The position numbers and the translations under genes are program-made. Below, in pieces: positions 1 through 8,670 of a stretch of DNA of 64,000 bases. Below the pieces are notes generated by a model. That model was not told where the DNA came from. It did no database searches and worked only from the letters and a program-made list of their open reading frames with translations. The first letter of the stretch is position 1. Each line of letters opens with the position of its first letter. Origin of the DNA: Desulfobacteraceae bacterium 4572_130 (GTDB lineage Bacteria > Desulfobacterota > Desulfobacteria > Desulfobacterales > Desulfobacteraceae); the NCBI GenBank assembly GCA_002084425.1, contig NBLN01000007.1, positions 115,330 through 179,329 of the forward strand, read 5' to 3'.

Positions 1-103
1 TATCAATAATCTCAATGGAAAAATTATTATTACCAAATCTTTTTATCCCAGCTATTTTGCTGTTTCCTGAACCATTTTCTTGAAATACTGTAATTTTTTG
101 CAT
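1..103 (-). CDS. N-terminal fragment of an unrecognised protein, cut by window edge
   Basis: About 34 codons are visible from the ATG at 103 leftwards to the window edge, beginning MQKITVFQENGSG. The start lies 2 bp after the stop of the LUD-domain gene on the same strand, so the two are probably translationally coupled. The opening resembles archaeal and deltaproteobacterial DUF166 (COG1810) proteins as I remember them, but too little is visible to be sure and no function is claimed. Confidence 0.5.
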   Translation of the reverse strand, partial: MQKITVFQENGSGNSKIAGIKRFGNNNFSIEIID

Positions 104-105
104 AT

Positions 106-759
106 CTAAAAACCAAGCTCTTCATTAATTAAGATGATTTTAACTCGTTTCTTGGGAAAGCATTTTTCTGTTATTGACCATGTATTACATATACGATCAG
201 GACTTTTGCAGTCATGGCAAATCCCTGTTTCTTTACATGGGGTTTTTTTATCTAGATTCATTGTATTTACAGGAGCAGCATAATTTTTTATTCTAAACAT
301 TGCATCTTCTATATCACCACATATTTTGTTTCTTCCTGCAATAATAATTACATTTTTAGGACCAAAGGCAATACCATTAATTCTGTTTCCTATCATATCA
401 AGATTTACAAGTTGTCCATCCTCTGTTATTGCATTTGTACCTGTAATAAAAAGATCCACCAGCAAAGATTGTCTGCGAAGTTCCATTTGTTCCTCAAAAG
501 AAAGATTTTGGTTAAAAGTATTTAAAACTTTTAAATTATTATCATCTTTAAGTGCATGAAAAAGTCCAGTAGATACAAAACTCATTGATCCACCCCAGGA
601 CACACTTTTAATATTTAAACTGGGGATAATGTCGTTTAATGCAATGTCTTTGCCAGCTTTTGCATTGGATGCAATAAAAACTTCAAAATTATTTTTTTCA
701 AGTTTTTCTTTAATTTGTTCAAGTTTAATATTCCAGTAATTATTAACAGGATTTTTCAT
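106..759 (-). CDS. LUD-domain protein (lactate utilization / YkgG-like, DUF162)
   Basis: This 217-residue protein belongs to the standalone LUD-domain family related to LutC/LldG, linked in other bacteria to lactate or other organic-acid oxidation. The core motifs VSWGGSMSF (about residues 53-61) and FGPKNVIIIAGRNKI (about 132-146) are present. A four-cysteine C-terminal cluster, CKETGICHDC plus a following Cys in SPDRIC, is typical of this subgroup. The gene is transcribed away from acs and is followed after 2 bp by another ORF. The substrate is unknown; no lutA or lutB partner is in the window. Confidence 0.8.
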   Translation of the reverse strand: MKNPVNNYWNIKLEQIKEKLEKNNFEVFIASNAKAGKDIALNDIIPSLNIKSVSWGGSMSFVSTGLFHALKDDNNLKVLNTFNQNLSFEEQMELRRQSLLVDLFITGTNAITEDGQLVNLDMIGNRINGIAFGPKNVIIIAGRNKICGDIEDAMFRIKNYAAPVNTMNLDKKTPCKETGICHDCKSPDRICNTWSITEKCFPKKRVKIILINEELGF

Positions 760-884
760 ATTTATAATCTCCTATTTTTTTAATGATTAAAGTATTTAAA
801 AGTTTTATTAATAGTGTTGTCATGAAAATTATTTATTTACTTTAATAGTATATGAATTTTCATTTTTATATGAAAGAATTTACC

Positions 885-920
885 AGGAATTAAAAACCAG
901 ATCTGCCTCGTAGCTGTTAT
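885..920 (+). repeat. Family 1 dispersed repeat, partial copy
   Basis: It carries the right-hand part of the family 1 unit, TAAAAACCAGATCTGCC, with a degenerate palindrome (CTGCCTCGTAGCTG instead of CTGCCTTATGGCAG). It sits in the 428-bp gap between the divergent LUD and acs genes. Confidence 0.7.
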
Positions 921-1006
921 TATATATTAAATCAATTTTTTATAAGTTCATCAACCCTAATATTTTGATTTTTAATATTCATTACAGTAAAAAAACAAAA
1001 ATATGC

Positions 1007-1046
1007 AATCTATTTTTTGTTTTTTTTAAAAAACAAAAAATAGATT
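1007..1046. promoter_or_regulatory. 19-bp perfect AT-rich inverted repeat upstream of acs
   Basis: Bases 1007-1025 and 1028-1046 are perfect reverse complements around a 2-base centre. The arms start AATCTATTTTTTG. The flanking genes diverge, so it is not needed as a terminator. Its right edge touches the candidate -35 box of acs, which suggests an operator or cruciform control element. Confidence 0.5.
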
Positions 1047-1074
1047 TGACTAAACAAAATTCTTTTTTTATAGT
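1046..1074 (+). promoter_or_regulatory. Candidate sigma70-type promoter of acs
   Basis: TTGACT (1046-1051) and TATAGT (1069-1074) are separated by 17 bp and lie 114 bp before the acs start codon. This was assigned by eye from the consensus only. Confidence 0.5.
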
Positions 1075-1187
1075 CATTTACTATTAAACAAAATTCGTTA
1101 TACAGCATATACATTCCATTAATACTATTTGTTTTTTGTGTTTATAAAAGTTAGTTTTGCTTAATTTTAAACTACAGGAGATATTCA

Positions 1188-3221
1188 ATGAGTACTAAGG
1201 ATGTAAAAAAAACTACAGAAGCACAGATTGCTGTGCATTGGCAGGAAGAGGATTACTATTATCCTTCATCCCAATTTACTGGTCAGGCAAACTTAACTGA
1301 TCCATCCATTCGTAAAAGATTTAGTCTTGATAATTTTCCAGATTATTATACTGAGTTTGCTGAACTGCTTACTTGGTATAAGTATTGGGATGAAGTTTTA
1401 GATACAAGTGATCCACCATGTTGGAAGTGGTTTAAAGGTGGGAAATTAAATGCAAGTTTTAACTGCATAGATAGGCATCTTAATAAAAACAAAAATAAAA
1501 CTGCCATTCATTTTGTGCCTGAGCTTGAAGAGGAAAGAGTTGATCATATAACTTATCAAGAATTATATGTAAGAGTAAATGAATTTGCTGCACTTCTTAG
1601 GGATTTTGCAGGATTAAAAAAAGGAGATAGAGTAACAATTCATATGCCCATGTCTGCTGAACTTCCCATTACTATGTTGGCATGTGCAAGGCTTGGCGTA
1701 ATTCATTCAGTTGTGTTTGGAGGATTTTCTGCCAGTGCCTGTGCTGACAGAATTATAGATTCCAATAGCAGGGTTTTAATTAGTATGGATGCATATTATA
1801 GAAGTGGTAAGTTACTGAACCATAAACAAAATGCTGATGAAGCTGTTCAAATATCAAAAAATGAGGGACAGATTGTTGATAAAGTACTTGTATGGCAGCG
1901 CTATCCTGGAAAATATTCTTCTGAAACTCCTATGGTTGAAAATAGAGATTTTTTTGTAAATGATGTTATTAAAAATTATTATGGTGAACGTATTGAACCT
2001 GAACATATGCTTGCTGAAGACCCTCTTTTCCTGATGTACACAAGTGGAACAACAGGAAAACCCAAGGGATGCCAGCACAGCACAGGAGGTTATCTGGCAT
2101 ATGTAGCAGGAATGTCTAAATATATTCAAGATATTCATCCGGAGGATGTTTATTGGTGTATGGCTGATATAGGATGGATTACAGGTCATTCATTTATTGT
2201 TTATGGTCCCTTGGCTTTATGTGCTTCAACTGTGATTTACGAAGGTGTACCAACTTATCCTGATGCTGGAAGGTCCTGGAGAATAGCCCAAGATCTTGAT
2301 GTAAATATATTTCATACAGCTCCTACAGCTATTCGTGCTCTAAGAAAAATCGGTCCTGATGAACCTGCAAAATATAACTACCATTTTAAACATATGACAA
2401 CAGTTGGCGAACCAATTGAGCCTGAAGTATGGAAATGGTATGAATCTGTTGTTGGGAAAGGAAAGGCAACTATTGTTGATACATGGTGGCAAACAGAAAC
2501 AGGAGGTTTTCTATGTAGTACCGTGCCTGGAATAGAACCAATGAAACCAGGCAGTGCGGGCCCTGGTGTTCCTGGTATTCATCCAATTATTTATGATGAT
2601 GATGGCAATGAAATTACTCAATCTGGAATTGCAGGAAATATATGTATTCAAAATCCATGGCCTGGGGGTTTTCAGACTATTTGGGGTGATAGAGATAGAT
2701 ATGTTGAGTCATATTATGCAAGATACTGTAAAGATCCAAATAGTAAAGACTGGAGAGATTGGCCCTATCTTGCTGGGGATGCAGCTACTAGGTCAGAAGA
2801 TGGTTATTACAGAATTCTTGGTAGAATTGATGATGTTATAAATGTTTCTGGTCATAGACTTGGCACAAAGGAGATTGAATCTGCTGCACTTGTTGTAGAA
2901 GAAATTGCAGAAGCTGCAGTTGTATCAGTTGCACATGATATTAAAGGTACAGAGCCTGACCTTTATGTGGCTTTAAAACCCGGCATAGAATCAAGTGATG
3001 AAATTGTGCAAAAAGTATCAGATACTATATGCAGCCAGATTGGTAAGATTGCAAAACCAAGAAAGATATGGCTTGTTCCTGATATGCCAAAAACTCGTTC
3101 TGGAAAGATTATGAGGAGAGTTCTTGGATCAATTTCTAATTCGCAAGATGTTGGAGATGTTATGACTCTTGCAAATCCTGAAATAGTTGAAACAATAAAA
3201 AATATGGTTCAGAATACATAA
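1188..3221 (+). CDS. acsA: Acetyl-CoA synthetase (AMP-forming)
   Basis: Converts acetate, ATP and CoA to acetyl-CoA, AMP and PPi in the cytoplasm. The 677-residue length is slightly above the usual 650 or so. The adenylate-forming motif YTSGTTGKPKG begins at about residue 284. WWQTETGG is present around 430, and the C-terminal PKTRSGKIMRR carries the catalytic Lys (about K640) that is the usual acetylation site. The start is set by ACAGGAGATATTCA before ATG. It is followed at a distance by prpE and a sodium:solute symporter, suggesting short-chain acid uptake and activation. An AT palindrome and a candidate promoter lie upstream. Confidence 0.95.
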   Translation: MSTKDVKKTTEAQIAVHWQEEDYYYPSSQFTGQANLTDPSIRKRFSLDNFPDYYTEFAELLTWYKYWDEVLDTSDPPCWKWFKGGKLNASFNCIDRHLNKNKNKTAIHFVPELEEERVDHITYQELYVRVNEFAALLRDFAGLKKGDRVTIHMPMSAELPITMLACARLGVIHSVVFGGFSASACADRIIDSNSRVLISMDAYYRSGKLLNHKQNADEAVQISKNEGQIVDKVLVWQRYPGKYSSETPMVENRDFFVNDVIKNYYGERIEPEHMLAEDPLFLMYTSGTTGKPKGCQHSTGGYLAYVAGMSKYIQDIHPEDVYWCMADIGWITGHSFIVYGPLALCASTVIYEGVPTYPDAGRSWRIAQDLDVNIFHTAPTAIRALRKIGPDEPAKYNYHFKHMTTVGEPIEPEVWKWYESVVGKGKATIVDTWWQTETGGFLCSTVPGIEPMKPGSAGPGVPGIHPIIYDDDGNEITQSGIAGNICIQNPWPGGFQTIWGDRDRYVESYYARYCKDPNSKDWRDWPYLAGDAATRSEDGYYRILGRIDDVINVSGHRLGTKEIESAALVVEEIAEAAVVSVAHDIKGTEPDLYVALKPGIESSDEIVQKVSDTICSQIGKIAKPRKIWLVPDMPKTRSGKIMRRVLGSISNSQDVGDVMTLANPEIVETIKNMVQNT

Positions 3222-3255
3222 TAAAAAATAAAGAAATAGGACAATAAACAATGAT

Positions 3256-3395
3256 GATGTCGTAAACTTATCATTACTTTGATGTAGTATTTTTTTTAAG
3301 ACTTCAACATACTACATGTGGGTTCAAATTTTTAAAGAATACTATATTTTGTATGTGAAGCTTGACATAATAGCATCTATATTTTAAATTTAAAC
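3256..3395 (+). repeat. Family 2 dispersed repeat, copy 1
   Basis: About 140 bp that matches the copies at 18598, 41866 and, more weakly, 57903. It contains an inverted repeat GATGTAGTAT...ATACTACAT and ends with a TTGACA...TAAATT promoter-like pair. It occupies much of the 364-bp gap between acs and prpE. Confidence 0.75.
3362..3390 (+). promoter_or_regulatory. Promoter-like pair inside family 2 repeat, facing prpE
   Basis: A perfect TTGACA (3362-3367) and TAAATT (3385-3390) are spaced by 17 bp. The identical pair with the same spacing occurs in the copy upstream of sat, which supports conservation of the element rather than chance. Confidence 0.5.
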
Positions 3396-3585
3396 ATTTA
3401 AAAAGTTCATTAATATTGTTTTTATTAAATTTTCATGGTTTTATAAAAACTTTATTTTAATAAAAAAAATGGTATTGAGCCAGACCCCATATATTTTCAA
3501 ATTTTGAAAAAAATATTGGAAAAAGTAAAATGAAAATTTTTACAATACCGTAAATTTTAAATTTTTTATAAAAAGGGATAGGTTT

Positions 3586-5487
3586 ATGACAAATTTATAT
3601 GACAAAGCTTATGAGCAATCAATTAATGATCCTAATGCATTTTGGGGAAACATAGCTGAATCCTGCCATTGGTATAAAAAATGGGATAAAGTCCTTGATG
3701 ATTCTAATAAACCATTTTATCGGTGGTTTATAGGCGGAGAGATGAACACATGTTATAATGCATTGGATTTACATATTGATAATGGTATTGGTGATAATAC
3801 TGCACTTATTTATGACAGTCCTGTAACAAATACTAAGAAAAAATATTCTTTTTTTGAATTAAGAGATGAAGTTGCAAAGTTTGCAGGTGTTCTTGCATCA
3901 CGAAATGTTAAAAAAGGGGATAGAGTAATAATATATATGCCAATGATTGCAGAAGCTGCTATTGCAATGCTTGCTTGTGCGCGCCTTGGTGCTGTTCATT
4001 CTGTTGTGTTTGGGGGTTTTGCAGCAAACGAACTTGCAACGCGTTTAAATGATGCAAAACCAAAGGTAATTGTATCTGCTTCCTGTGGTATTGAAATTAA
4101 AAAAGTTATAGCCTATAAACCACTTCTTGATAAAGCTATTGAACTTGCAGAAGTAAAACCTGAATCATGTATAATTTTTCAACGTCCTCAAGAACAAGCC
4201 AGTATGATAGAAGGCAGAGATTTTGATTGGGAACAAATGATGGCAAGTGCAACGCCCCATGATTGTGTTCCTGTTAAGGCAACAGATCCTCTTTATATAC
4301 TTTATACTTCAGGTACAACAGGTGATCCTAAGGGAGTTGTAAGAGATAATGGAGGACATCTTGTTGCTTTAAAATGGAGTATGAAGGCTGTTTATAATAT
4401 GGAACAAGGTGATGTTTATTGGGCTGCATCAGATATTGGCTGGGTAGTAGGCCATTCCTATATTGTATATGCTCCCCTTTTCCAAGGGTGTACAACCATT
4501 CTTTTTGAAGGAAAACCCGTAGGTACTCCAGATGCGGGAGTGTTCTGGCGTATAATCTCGGAACATAAAGTAAAAGCTCTTTTCACAGCTCCAACAGCAT
4601 TTAGAGCTATTAAAAGAGATGATCCCAAGGCAGAACTTATGAAGGATTATGATATTTCATGTTTTAAGACTCTTTTTCTTGCAGGAGAGCGTCTTGATCC
4701 TGATACTCTTTTTTGGGCTGAAAAAAATATAGGAGTTCCTGTTATTGATCATTGGTGGCAAACAGAAACAGGTTGGGCAATTGCAGCAAACTGCATGGGA
4801 CTTCACCATTTTCAAGTAAAACCTGGTTCTCCCACAAAAGCTGCACCGGGATGGAATATTCATGTTGTTGATGCTGAAACAAAACCTGTTAAAGCTGGTG
4901 AAATTGGAGCTATTGTAATAAAACTTCCCCTGCCTCCTGGAGCCCTTCCAACTCTTTGGCAGAATGATGAAAGATACATTGAAGCTTATCTTAAAGAATT
5001 TCCAGGATATTATAAAACAGCAGATGCAGGATATATTGATGAAGAAGGATATGTTTATGTAATGACTAGAACAGATGATATTATTAATGTTGCTGGGCAT
5101 AGACTTTCCACAGGAGCAATGGAAGAAGTTCTTGCAAATCATCCTGATGTTGCAGAATGTGCTGTTATGGGAGTTGAAAATCAGTTAAAAGGACAAATTC
5201 CTTTAGGATTTCTTGTACTTAATGCAGGTGTTACAAGGGATCATAATGAAATTGTTAAAGAAACTATTCAAATGGTAAGAGATAAAATTGGTCCTGTTGC
5301 AGCATTTAAAACAGCAACTGTTGTAAAAAGACTTCCTAAAACAAGATCAGGAAAAATTCTTAGAGGAACAATGCAGAAGATTGCAGAGAAAAAAGACTAT
5401 AAAGTTCCTGCTACCATTGATGATTCTAGTATTCTTGGTGAAATTACAGATGCTCTTGGTAAAATTGGATATGGAGAAAAAGCCTAG
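3586..5487 (+). CDS. prpE: Propionyl-CoA synthetase (AMP-forming)
   Basis: A 633-residue acyl-CoA synthetase of the PrpE type, which activates propionate (and often acetate or acrylate) with ATP and CoA. YTSGTTGDPKG starts at residue 240 and the C-terminal PKTRSGKILRG places the catalytic Lys at 590. The opening region FWGNIAESCHWYKKWDKVL and the GHSYIVYAPL segment are PrpE-like rather than Acs-like. The ribosome site before the ATG is AAAGGGATAGGTTT. It lies between acs and a symporter, each in its own transcription unit, judging from the gaps and the terminator after it. Confidence 0.9.
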   Translation: MTNLYDKAYEQSINDPNAFWGNIAESCHWYKKWDKVLDDSNKPFYRWFIGGEMNTCYNALDLHIDNGIGDNTALIYDSPVTNTKKKYSFFELRDEVAKFAGVLASRNVKKGDRVIIYMPMIAEAAIAMLACARLGAVHSVVFGGFAANELATRLNDAKPKVIVSASCGIEIKKVIAYKPLLDKAIELAEVKPESCIIFQRPQEQASMIEGRDFDWEQMMASATPHDCVPVKATDPLYILYTSGTTGDPKGVVRDNGGHLVALKWSMKAVYNMEQGDVYWAASDIGWVVGHSYIVYAPLFQGCTTILFEGKPVGTPDAGVFWRIISEHKVKALFTAPTAFRAIKRDDPKAELMKDYDISCFKTLFLAGERLDPDTLFWAEKNIGVPVIDHWWQTETGWAIAANCMGLHHFQVKPGSPTKAAPGWNIHVVDAETKPVKAGEIGAIVIKLPLPPGALPTLWQNDERYIEAYLKEFPGYYKTADAGYIDEEGYVYVMTRTDDIINVAGHRLSTGAMEEVLANHPDVAECAVMGVENQLKGQIPLGFLVLNAGVTRDHNEIVKETIQMVRDKIGPVAAFKTATVVKRLPKTRSGKILRGTMQKIAEKKDYKVPATIDDSSILGEITDALGKIGYGEKA

Positions 5488-5511
5488 AGTATTCTTAATA
5501 ATTTAATAAAT

Positions 5512-5567
5512 AAAAATGGCATTGTTTAAGTTTCTATATATTAAGGTCAATGCCATCATTTTTATTT
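5512..5567 (+). terminator. Rho-independent terminator after prpE
   Basis: ATGGCATTG (5516-5524) pairs with CAATGCCAT (5548-5556), extended by an A-run before and a T-run after. The loop is long (23 nt). Confidence 0.6.
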
Positions 5568-5648
5568 AAACTTTTTAACTTTAAAAGGAGGTTAATAAAA
5601 AAGGTTTTTTTTAAATTTTATTATTATTTACCTAATTTTTTAGTTTTT

Positions 5649-5668
5649 AGACCGTAAATTCTCGGTCT
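5649..5668 (+). promoter_or_regulatory. Small hairpin in the symporter leader
   Basis: AGACCG (5649-5654) pairs with CGGTCT (5663-5668) across an 8-nt loop, 38 bp before the symporter start. It could be a small operator or mRNA hairpin; it is seen only once. Confidence 0.25.
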
Positions 5669-5706
5669 CAACCTCTTTAGATAATATAAAGATTGGAGGA
5701 TTTTTT

Positions 5707-7470
5707 ATGGGTAATACAACGTGGGTTTATATTTTTCTTGGTTTATATATTATATATTGTATTTACTGGGGACTTAAAGGTTTTTTCACAGAAAAAACAT
5801 CTGCTGGATTTACAATTGCTGGAAGATCAATACCATTCATAGCTTTTCTCATGGCTGCAACCGCTGCTTCTTTTAGTGGGTGGACTTTTATTGGTCATCC
5901 CGGTGCAATTTGGGCAGCTGGGCTTGTTTATGCATTTTGTTCCTTTTATGTTGTTGCTATTCCATTAACAGGAGCTTTCTTTTCTAAACGAAACTGGCTC
6001 ATGGGAAAACGCTACGGTTTTATTACTCCAGGTGATATGTATGCTTATTATTATAATAGTGAAGCATTACGCTGGCTTACTGTTTTAACTGCTGTTTTAT
6101 ATTCTGTTTTTTATTCAGCATTGCAGCTTATGGCAGCAGCAGCTCTTTTTAAGGTTGTATGTGGGGTACCATTTACTATGGGTGCTTTTTTTATGGCTGC
6201 TATTGTATGGTTTTACATTGTTGCAGGAGGAATGAAAGCAAGTACATGGGTTGGTGTTATTCAGTTTATTTTAATGATACTAGGTATTATTATTCTTGGT
6301 GCATATGTTCTTGCACATTTTGGCGGCTGGACAGCTTTTGTTGCTCAAGTTAATGGACTTGAATCAAAATTTCTTGAAATTCCAGGATTAATTCATTTTG
6401 AACTTACTAGAAAGTGGACAGCAATTTATCTTTTAACTTATATGTTTGCTCTTATGGGAATTCAGTCATCTCCTGCTTTTACTATGTGGAATTTTGGAAT
6501 CAAATCCCCAAAACCACTTGCTTGGCAGCAATCATTTATGACCGTATTTGTAGTAGGTTTGTCTCTTTTCTTTTTTGCAGCATTTCAGGGATTAGGAGCT
6601 AAAATTCTTGAGCTTCAACAATTTGAAGGATTTGTAGGCATTGGCTCAAGTGCAGTTGTACCTCAATTAATGAGTACATTTTTGCCGCCTGTTATGCTGG
6701 GTCTAGTTTTTATGGGCGCTATTTCAGCAATTCATTCTACTGCTGCTCCTTATGTTGGAACAGGTGGTTCAATTTTATTACGTGATGTATATTGGAGATA
6801 TATTAGAAATAAACAAGCAGGTGAAAGCGAGCAGATATGGATGAACAGAGTTTTTGCAACTGTAATCACTTTGCTAGCATTATTTGTTGGACTTAATTCA
6901 AAAGCAATGCTTGTTATTCTAGGTGCTTTTGCAACTTCATTTGGTGCTTTAATGTATATTCTTCAGCTTGGTGTACTCTGGGGTTGGAAATTTCCAAGAA
7001 TTGGTGCAATACTTGGTATGATAGTGGGTATTATTGTTGTAATTGTTACTTATCAATATAAAATTTTAACTATTCATCCTGCAGCATGGGGAACTGGATT
7101 AGGTCTTATTGTTGCTTATCTTTGCAGAGGACTTGGCTTAAAAGATGATGAAGAAACTGTAAAACGACAAACTGAAGTTCGGAGCTGGCTTGATGATGTT
7201 GATGCTCCAACAGAAAGTGGTGTAAAATGGAGAGGTATTTGTAAGGTTCTTGTGCCTGTATGGTTCTTTTTTGCTATTGGACCTGGTGCATTATTAGCCT
7301 GTAAAGCATTTTCATTTGCAAGTTTTCCTCATGTATGGTCATGGCAGTTAGCATGGTGGGTATATGCAATTTTTATGATGTATGCTCTTTGCTTTAAAGC
7401 TGAAATGTCAACTACTAGTGAAGAACAAATCAGGCGTGCCGATACAGAAACAATGAATGTAACAGAATAA
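5707..7470 (+). CDS. Sodium:solute symporter (SSS family), probable carboxylate uptake
   Basis: A 587-residue polytopic inner-membrane protein with about 13 hydrophobic segments and SSS-family features: the TM2 segment AGRSIPFIAFLMAATAASFS (about 38-57), the GDMYAYYY region and the GAISAIHSTAAPYVGTGGS segment (about 337-355). It is likely to couple Na+ to import of an organic acid. Acs and PrpE next door suggest acetate or propionate, but substrate is inference. A good ribosome site (GATTGGAGGATTTTTT) precedes ATG. A 28-residue membrane peptide follows 40 bp downstream and may be an accessory subunit. Confidence 0.85.
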   Translation: MGNTTWVYIFLGLYIIYCIYWGLKGFFTEKTSAGFTIAGRSIPFIAFLMAATAASFSGWTFIGHPGAIWAAGLVYAFCSFYVVAIPLTGAFFSKRNWLMGKRYGFITPGDMYAYYYNSEALRWLTVLTAVLYSVFYSALQLMAAAALFKVVCGVPFTMGAFFMAAIVWFYIVAGGMKASTWVGVIQFILMILGIIILGAYVLAHFGGWTAFVAQVNGLESKFLEIPGLIHFELTRKWTAIYLLTYMFALMGIQSSPAFTMWNFGIKSPKPLAWQQSFMTVFVVGLSLFFFAAFQGLGAKILELQQFEGFVGIGSSAVVPQLMSTFLPPVMLGLVFMGAISAIHSTAAPYVGTGGSILLRDVYWRYIRNKQAGESEQIWMNRVFATVITLLALFVGLNSKAMLVILGAFATSFGALMYILQLGVLWGWKFPRIGAILGMIVGIIVVIVTYQYKILTIHPAAWGTGLGLIVAYLCRGLGLKDDEETVKRQTEVRSWLDDVDAPTESGVKWRGICKVLVPVWFFFAIGPGALLACKAFSFASFPHVWSWQLAWWVYAIFMMYALCFKAEMSTTSEEQIRRADTETMNVTE

Positions 7471-7510
7471 CATTGTTTTTTTTAACATTAAAATAAGGAG
7501 ACAATATATT

Positions 7511-7597
7511 ATGGCACAAGAAGATAAATATTTGATACTTATACTTGTCTTTTCCATTCTTTTTATTGCAAGTTTTGGCTGGGGATGGTGGGGATAA
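7511..7597 (+). CDS. 28-residue membrane peptide, likely symporter small accessory subunit
   Basis: A short ORF with a canonical ribosome site (AAGGAGACAATATATT before ATG) starts 40 bp after the symporter stop and ends just before a strong terminator, so it is the last gene of that transcript. The peptide starts MAQEDKYL, has one hydrophobic helix and ends in the aromatic run FGWGWWG. Several SSS and NSS transporters are known to have tiny membrane partner peptides; that this is one is inferred from position and form, not from recognised homology. Confidence 0.7.
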   Translation: MAQEDKYLILILVFSILFIASFGWGWWG

Positions 7598-7620
7598 TAG
7601 AAACAAAATGATTTAAACTA

Positions 7621-7662
7621 ATATTTGCGCATCTGGAAATAATTCAGATGTGCGAATATTTA
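7621..7662 (+). terminator. Rho-independent terminator after the symporter operon
   Basis: ATATTTGCGCATCTG (7621-7635) pairs with CAGATGTGCGAATAT (7645-7659), with two G-U wobbles, around a 9-nt loop. It ends in an AT-rich tail. Confidence 0.7.
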
Positions 7663-7855
7663 TAATTTAAATTTAAAATCTATTACCAGTCAAAATTATG
7701 AGATTATTATATTATAGGTAGTTTGTTTTTATTAAATAATAAATGATAAAAATAACAATATTGCATATAAGTATATACTATATGCTATGGTTTATTGTTT
7801 TGTATTCTCTAACAATTTATTAACTACTTAAAATATATATATTATGGAGAATTAT

Positions 7856-8059
7856 ATGAGTAAATATTGGAAGGGAAGCTCTTTAACAAAAGAGCAAAAA
7901 GACAAAATTCTTTATCCATATAGTAATAATAACAATGCTGTTATTATTAAAAAAGATATTAAAGAAGCTGCTGATCGTCTTTTTAATGCAAACCAAGATG
8001 TTATTGCTGATTTACTTCAAAAAGAGACCATGACTTTATGTTTAAAAGAAGGAAAATAG
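7856..8059 (+). CDS. Small hypothetical protein (67 aa)
   Basis: I do not recognise this family. The start was placed at ATG 7856 rather than 7844 because GGAG at 7847-7850 gives a well-spaced ribosome site. The protein starts MSKYWKGSS, has a charged, probably helical middle and no membrane segment. It lies 9 bp before the next ORF on the same strand, which suggests co-transcription. The imperfect palindrome around 7765-7787 (GCATATA...TATATGC) upstream may be part of its control region. Confidence 0.65.
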   Translation: MSKYWKGSSLTKEQKDKILYPYSNNNNAVIIKKDIKEAADRLFNANQDVIADLLQKETMTLCLKEGK

Positions 8060-8068
8060 AGGTCAATA

Positions 8069-8539
8069 ATGTCCAATTTTACTATGGAAGATGCTAAATA
8101 TTGTGCTGAACAAGTGATTCATGGAATTGAAAGAACTTTTTTTCAAGTAAGTAATAAAGACTTATCTTTTTTTATTAGAATAGAAATTTTTGAAGAATCA
8201 GTATTAAAAGCGGAACAATATTTAAAAGTTTTTAAAAATCCAAATTTATCAAAAGTTGCTGGATATTACAGCTTTTGGATTAGAAAACTTAAGCCTTTTT
8301 ATGTTAGAGCAAAAAGAAATAATAATTATATAACTGATCTAAATGAGATCTTTGCTATTTTGTTTGGACTTGTTTTAATTTCACAAGGAGTAAAAAGAAG
8401 TATACCTAAATTGAGCAAAAAATTTCTTAATGATTTAGTTTATAGCTTAAGATATCATACTTTTTCTCCACAAAGTGTAACATTAATTTTTGAATTAATC
8501 CTTGAAAAATTTTTTATAGAAAAGCACCTTAAAAAATAA
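8069..8539 (+). CDS. Hypothetical protein (156 aa)
   Basis: Not recognised. The ribosome site is AGAGGTCAATA before ATG. The predicted protein is mostly alpha-helical and basic, starts MSNFTMEDAKYCAEQV and contains a hydrophobic stretch IFAILFGLVLISQG around residues 92-105 that could be a buried or membrane helix. It is probably co-transcribed with the 67-residue ORF upstream. A two-way terminator separates it from the convergent exonuclease I gene. Confidence 0.7.
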   Translation: MSNFTMEDAKYCAEQVIHGIERTFFQVSNKDLSFFIRIEIFEESVLKAEQYLKVFKNPNLSKVAGYYSFWIRKLKPFYVRAKRNNNYITDLNEIFAILFGLVLISQGVKRSIPKLSKKFLNDLVYSLRYHTFSPQSVTLIFELILEKFFIEKHLKK

Positions 8540-8583
8540 GAACAATAAATATCTTTTTTAATAAAGAAGCTAATTTAAATTAA

Positions 8584-8634
8584 AATAAAAGAGCCTATCA
8601 CAGATTATTTTGTAATAGGCTCTTTTATTTATTT
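8584..8634. terminator. Bidirectional terminator between convergent genes
   Basis: A perfect 15-bp stem, AATAAAAGAGCCTAT (8584-8598) with ATAGGCTCTTTTATT (8615-8629), has T-runs usable on both strands. It separates the 156-aa gene from sbcB. Confidence 0.85.
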
Positions 8635-8670
8635 TGTTTAATTAAATGAAAATTAATATCAAGTAATTAT

